Source: Oxynema aestuarii AP17 (lineage in GTDB: Bacteria; Cyanobacteriota; Cyanobacteriia; Cyanobacteriales; Laspinemataceae). From it: 64,000 nt of DNA. The notes under the pieces are model-generated. The model was given only the letters and a program-made list of their open reading frames with translations. It was not told where the DNA came from and ran no database searches. Of the stretch, positions 61,241-64,000 are shown piece after piece (position 1 is the first letter of the stretch; each line of letters opens with the position of its first letter). Made by a program: the position numbers and the translations under genes. The stretch is from NCBI RefSeq assembly GCF_012295525.1, contig NZ_CP051167.1, positions 372,001 to 436,000 of the forward strand, in the 5' to 3' direction.

Positions 61241-61897
61241 TTGGGGATTTTCAAACCTTACCGCTTTTATACAAAAGCTCAAATCGAATACCGGGCGAAT
61301 CAACTGTTGCGACAAATGAGGCGACAAGGTTCGCAATTCGTCCCCCAGTGGCCCCTCGATCCGACGTTGGTGGCCGATTTTTTGGATCTCGGGGTGGTCT
61401 GGGATGCGATCGCGGCGGATGAGGAAGGGGCGATCGCCGCTCGGATTTTGCCATTAGAGCGCTGCATCGAAATCAACGAGGAGATTTTGGACATGCCCCC
61501 GGGCTTCCAAGAATCGACCCTCGCCCACGAGATCGGCCATTGGTTATTACATGTGGATCTAGAAGCGGCTGAAGATACCTCACAAAAACCTCACTTACCG
61601 TTTGTCTGTCGGGGCAATCGGGAACTGAGGGAGGGAATTTCGCCGAATTTGACCCAGTTGCAATCCATTGAGTGGCAGGCGCAATATTTTGCCAGTTGCT
61701 TGCTGATGCCGCGCCACGTTTTAGAAGAGATGCGCGAGGGGCGGAATTTGACGGAATGGGCCGAGTTATACGCTATGCGCGAGCAATTGGGGGTCAGTAT
61801 CTCGAATTTGGTCAATCGCTTGCAAGATTTGGAATGGATTTACATTCCCAAGCGATCGCGCCAAATTTATCCCGGGAAAGCATTGATATACGGTTGA
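61241..61897 (+). CDS. ImmA/IrrE-family zinc metalloprotease
   Basis: 218 aa. The TTG start lies two bases after the XRE stop, so translation is probably coupled. The HEXXH zinc motif is H96-E-I-G-H100 in STLAHEIGHWLLH, and EWQAQYFASCLLMP downstream supplies the third ligand (a glutamate), both typical of PF06114. A basic helical N terminus (about 10-35) is followed by a beta segment (CIEINEEIL). A winged C-terminal end follows (LGVSISNLVNRLQDLEWIYI). It should cleave the XRE repressor after a stress or DNA-damage signal. Confidence 0.92.
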   Translation: MGIFKPYRFYTKAQIEYRANQLLRQMRRQGSQFVPQWPLDPTLVADFLDLGVVWDAIAADEEGAIAARILPLERCIEINEEILDMPPGFQESTLAHEIGHWLLHVDLEAAEDTSQKPHLPFVCRGNRELREGISPNLTQLQSIEWQAQYFASCLLMPRHVLEEMREGRNLTEWAELYAMREQLGVSISNLVNRLQDLEWIYIPKRSRQIYPGKALIYG

Positions 61898-62282
61898 GTG
61901 TAGGGATACCTTCCAGCGAGGCGATCGCCCCCACCGCTTCATTTATCTCTATTAGTTGAGAATTAATAGCAAATAACAAAAACTTTTATTTGACCTGTCT
62001 CGCGAATATTGACGGTAGCCAGTCGTGGCGATCGTCGTCGATTCTGTTAAATTCCGGGGCGCGATCGCTCTATAAATAACTAAAACCCTCATTAAATAAG
62101 TATTTCCAGCCGGAATCAAACACGGTGTTCGATTCCGGCTCCTGTTTTTTTACAAAACTTAACGATCATTTATTGAGAAGTATTCTAAACTAATTCTCGA
62201 AAGTTAGTTGACAATTATTTGCAACTAACCTCAATGTCCGCCGACCAAATCAATACCATCGATACAATCGACAGACAAACCC
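61898..62282. other. Intergenic region upstream of the antenna gene
   Basis: 385 bases between immA-like and pcb-like genes. No gene is seen. The strong hairpin at 62108-62151 divides it. The 130 bases between hairpin and the antenna ATG are AT-rich and presumably hold its promoter or leader. Confidence 0.5.
62108..62151 (+). terminator. Strong hairpin with T7 run upstream of the pcb-like gene
   Basis: AGCCGGAATC and GATTCCGGCT (62108-62117 and 62131-62140) form a perfect 10-bp stem with a 13-base loop, followed by CCTG and seven T residues. It lies 211 bases after the protease gene and 132 bases before the antenna ATG, so it is either the distal terminator of the protease transcript or part of the antenna gene's leader. 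Confidence 0.75.
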
Positions 62283-63323
62283 ATGCAAACTTATGACAAC
62301 CCCAATGTAACTTATGCTTGGTGGGCGGGAAATGCCCGCTTTGCCAACCTTTCCGGTTTATTCATTGCCGCCCACGTGGCGCAAGCTGCATTAATTACCT
62401 TTTGGGCCGGAGCATTTACCCTCTTTGAAATTTCCTCATTCGACCCCAGCCGTCCCATGGGGGAACAGGGTTTGATTTTGCTCCCTCACTTAGCCACCCT
62501 CGGTTTGGGTGTAGAAGATGGCGGCACCGTGGTCGATACCTATCCCTACTTTGTGATTGGCGCCGTTCACCTAATTTCCTCTGCCGTCCTCGGGGCCGGG
62601 GCGCTGTTTCATACCTTCAAAGCCCCTGAAAACCTGAAAAAAGCAACAGGTCGGGCGAAAAAATTCCATTTTGAATGGGGCGACCCCAAACAATTGGGCT
62701 TAATTCTGGGCCATCACCTCATCTTTTTAGGGGCGGGTGCCTTGTTACTGGTAGCGAAAGCGATGTATTGGGGCGGACTCTACGACGCCACCACCCAAAC
62801 CGTGCGCGTCATCAGCGAACCGACCCTCAATCCCGCGATCGTCTACGGCTACCAAACTCACTTTGCTAGCATCAGCAGTTTGGAAGATCTCGTCGGCGGA
62901 CATATTTATGTCGGCGCGATGCTGATTGCGGGTGGAATTTGGCACATCCTCGTTCCCCCTTTAGGGTGGGCGAAAAAAGTGCTGAGTTTTTCTGGCGAAG
63001 CAATTTTGTCTTATTCCCTCGGTGGAATTGCCTTAGCGGGATTTGTGGCGACCTACTTTTGTGCAGTCAATACGTTAGCGTATCCCGTCGAATTTTACGG
63101 TCCGCCTCTGGAAGTAAAAATGGGCATTTTACCTTACTTTACCGATACGATCGACTTGCCTTTTGGGGTTCATACGCCTCGGTGTTGGCTGGCTAATGCT
63201 CATTTCTTTCTCTCCTTTTTCTTCTTGCAAGGACATTTGTGGCACGCTTTACGAGCGATCGGCTTTGATTTTCGTCGTGTTGAAGGGGCATTAAATTCGA
63301 TGCAATCCGTCGAAAATCTCTAA
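62283..63323 (+). CDS. Pcb/IsiA-family chlorophyll-binding antenna protein (CP43-like)
   Basis: 346 aa with six membrane helices and the PSII-CP43 fold. It begins with the family signature [16 protein letters not shown] and keeps the chlorophyll-ligand histidines in each helix (e.g. [47 protein letters not shown]). It ends with [14 protein letters not shown]. IsiA is iron-stress-induced; Pcb and other paralogs are constitutive or respond to light or low oxygen. The sequence details ([24 protein letters not shown]) look more Pcb-like than IsiA-like to me, but this needs a tree. No isiB (flavodoxin) follows. Confidence 0.93.
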   Translation: MQTYDNPNVTYAWWAGNARFANLSGLFIAAHVAQAALITFWAGAFTLFEISSFDPSRPMGEQGLILLPHLATLGLGVEDGGTVVDTYPYFVIGAVHLISSAVLGAGALFHTFKAPENLKKATGRAKKFHFEWGDPKQLGLILGHHLIFLGAGALLLVAKAMYWGGLYDATTQTVRVISEPTLNPAIVYGYQTHFASISSLEDLVGGHIYVGAMLIAGGIWHILVPPLGWAKKVLSFSGEAILSYSLGGIALAGFVATYFCAVNTLAYPVEFYGPPLEVKMGILPYFTDTIDLPFGVHTPRCWLANAHFFLSFFFLQGHLWHALRAIGFDFRRVEGALNSMQSVENL

Positions 63324-63425
63324 TTCCTCCTACACAGCAGCGAGGGGTTGTTGGAAGGGACGAATTGAGACAACCCCTCTTTCTTCCAAGATTTCATAGC
63401 GGGTATTTTTAACGGAGATCGAAAA

Positions 63426-63617
63426 ATGATGAATTGTCCTTGCTGTTCCAACTCGTTATTGGCTCATATTGGTTCGAGCGGATTGTATTGGTACTGTTGT
63501 AATTGCCGTCAAGCGATGCCTGCTTTATCGGAATATCGGCGATCGCACCATCGAATCAGTTCGCGGTTTTCTCGGGAGCAAGAGGATTGTTTGGATAGCT
63601 CTAATTTAGAAAATTGA
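63426..63617 (+). CDS. Small cysteine-motif protein
   Basis: 63 aa, ATG-ATG with GGAG upstream. Two Cys clusters (NCPCC near 3-6 and YCCNC near 24-27) are 17 residues apart and fit a small zinc ribbon. The rest is basic and Ser-rich, without a recognised domain. It lies 102 bases after the antenna gene and could be co-transcribed, as with other small proteins found beside Pcb/IsiA genes. Confidence 0.7.
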   Translation: MMNCPCCSNSLLAHIGSSGLYWYCCNCRQAMPALSEYRRSHHRISSRFSREQEDCLDSSNLEN

Positions 63618-63745
63618 TATTAGATAGGCTTGATTGCCAACAATACAACATCGATATCCACAGACTATTTCAACTTGCCAATCGTTGTAGCGGAAATAGT
63701 CGCAGTCGGAAAAGTAATTGAGTCATTATACGAGGTTAAAAAAGA

Positions 63746-64000
63746 GTGTTATCTGATTGGGCTTCTATCAATGAAATTCGTGAACTCTGGGGAGTGATTT
63801 GTCCAATGACGATCTTGACTATTTTAGGAATGTTGACACTTTCGGCTTATTCGGCTCTTCGCAATGGAATAGAGCAGATCCGAACTTTGCATCAAATTCT
63901 CTATATGAATTATGCATTTTTTACGAGAAACTATCGACTGAAATTTACAATTCATCCAGTTAAAGCGTTATTGAAAGAAGCGATTGACTGCCTAGATTAC
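63746..64000 (+). CDS. Membrane protein, 3' end outside the window
   Basis: A frame of 85 codons from a GTG at 63746 runs to the window edge without a stop. It begins LSDWASINEIRELWGVICPMTILTILGMLTLSAYSALRNG, giving one predicted membrane helix (about 18-38), followed by a positively charged tail (YRLKFTIHPVKALLKEAIDCLDY). No family is recognised. A GAGG lies about ten bases upstream of the start. Confidence 0.6.
   Translation, partial: MLSDWASINEIRELWGVICPMTILTILGMLTLSAYSALRNGIEQIRTLHQILYMNYAFFTRNYRLKFTIHPVKALLKEAIDCLDY

Overview
This window is chromosomal DNA from a cyanobacterium. The evidence is very frequent HIP1 octamers (GCGATCGC) on both strands, cytochrome c6, the Mg-protoporphyrin monomethyl ester cyclase AcsF, a heme oxygenase, a Pcb/IsiA-family chlorophyll protein, a PAP/fibrillin protein, a DUF3134 protein, and the cyanobacterial rbp-rpsU pair. 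The many heptanucleotide repeats, large WD40/STAND and RTX-type proteins and several sensor kinases suggest a filamentous, non-picoplanktonic genome (inference). I recognised no rRNA, tRNA or CRISPR array.

Layout. 1-10 kb: the end of a WD40 gene, a small holin-type membrane protein, a lumenal pentapeptide protein, a ferredoxin, a TPR protein, a CHASE3 histidine kinase, a serine-recombinase-like protein that lacks the catalytic arginines, a VOC protein, cytochrome c6 and a membrane-anchored pseudokinase. 10-19.6 kb: an EamA exporter, a 1216-residue NB-ARC/WD40 STAND protein, a PD-(D/E)XK Fe-S nuclease, fibrillin, DUF3134, MraY and a glycosyltransferase-TPR protein. 19.7-29 kb: two RTX-like calcium-binding proteins, a lipoprotein, YlqF, a universal stress protein, Pgk, RNA-binding protein plus S21, an aldo/keto reductase and an acetyltransferase. 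29-43 kb: a membrane GTPase, an SLH protein, a CobA-HemD fusion, glycosyltransferases, a soluble histidine kinase, a large unknown membrane protein and a decayed IS200/IS605-type tnpB. 43-50 kb: SurE, PheS, CoaE, RecJ and Uma2.

50-57 kb is a tetrapyrrole locus of low-oxygen type. acsF diverges from ho-hemN across an intergenic region that holds a large nested palindrome and, before ho, a structured leader ending in a terminator-like stem and U-run. A ferritin-like protein, a radical-SAM activase-like protein and a thioredoxin-DsbD-like membrane fusion follow.

56.8-61.9 kb is the most unusual part. An XRE repressor and an ImmA/IrrE metalloprotease face a five-gene divergent operon (113 aa, 231 aa, a 110 aa Cys-motif protein, and two paralogous coiled-coil proteins). 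Three 18-bp GTTGA(A/T)-N6-(T/G)TCAA(C/A) sites overlap the two predicted divergent promoters. This resembles a protease-relieved repressor switch (ImmR/ImmA, DdrO/IrrE) controlling a set of genes I do not recognise.

62-64 kb holds a Pcb/IsiA-family antenna gene behind a strong terminator-like hairpin, a small CxxC protein and a membrane protein that runs off the window. Perfect or near-perfect palindromes recur at gene ends, mostly between convergent genes. Heptamer tandem repeats recur between genes. Both kinds, or relatives of them, also lie inside the dead tnpB.
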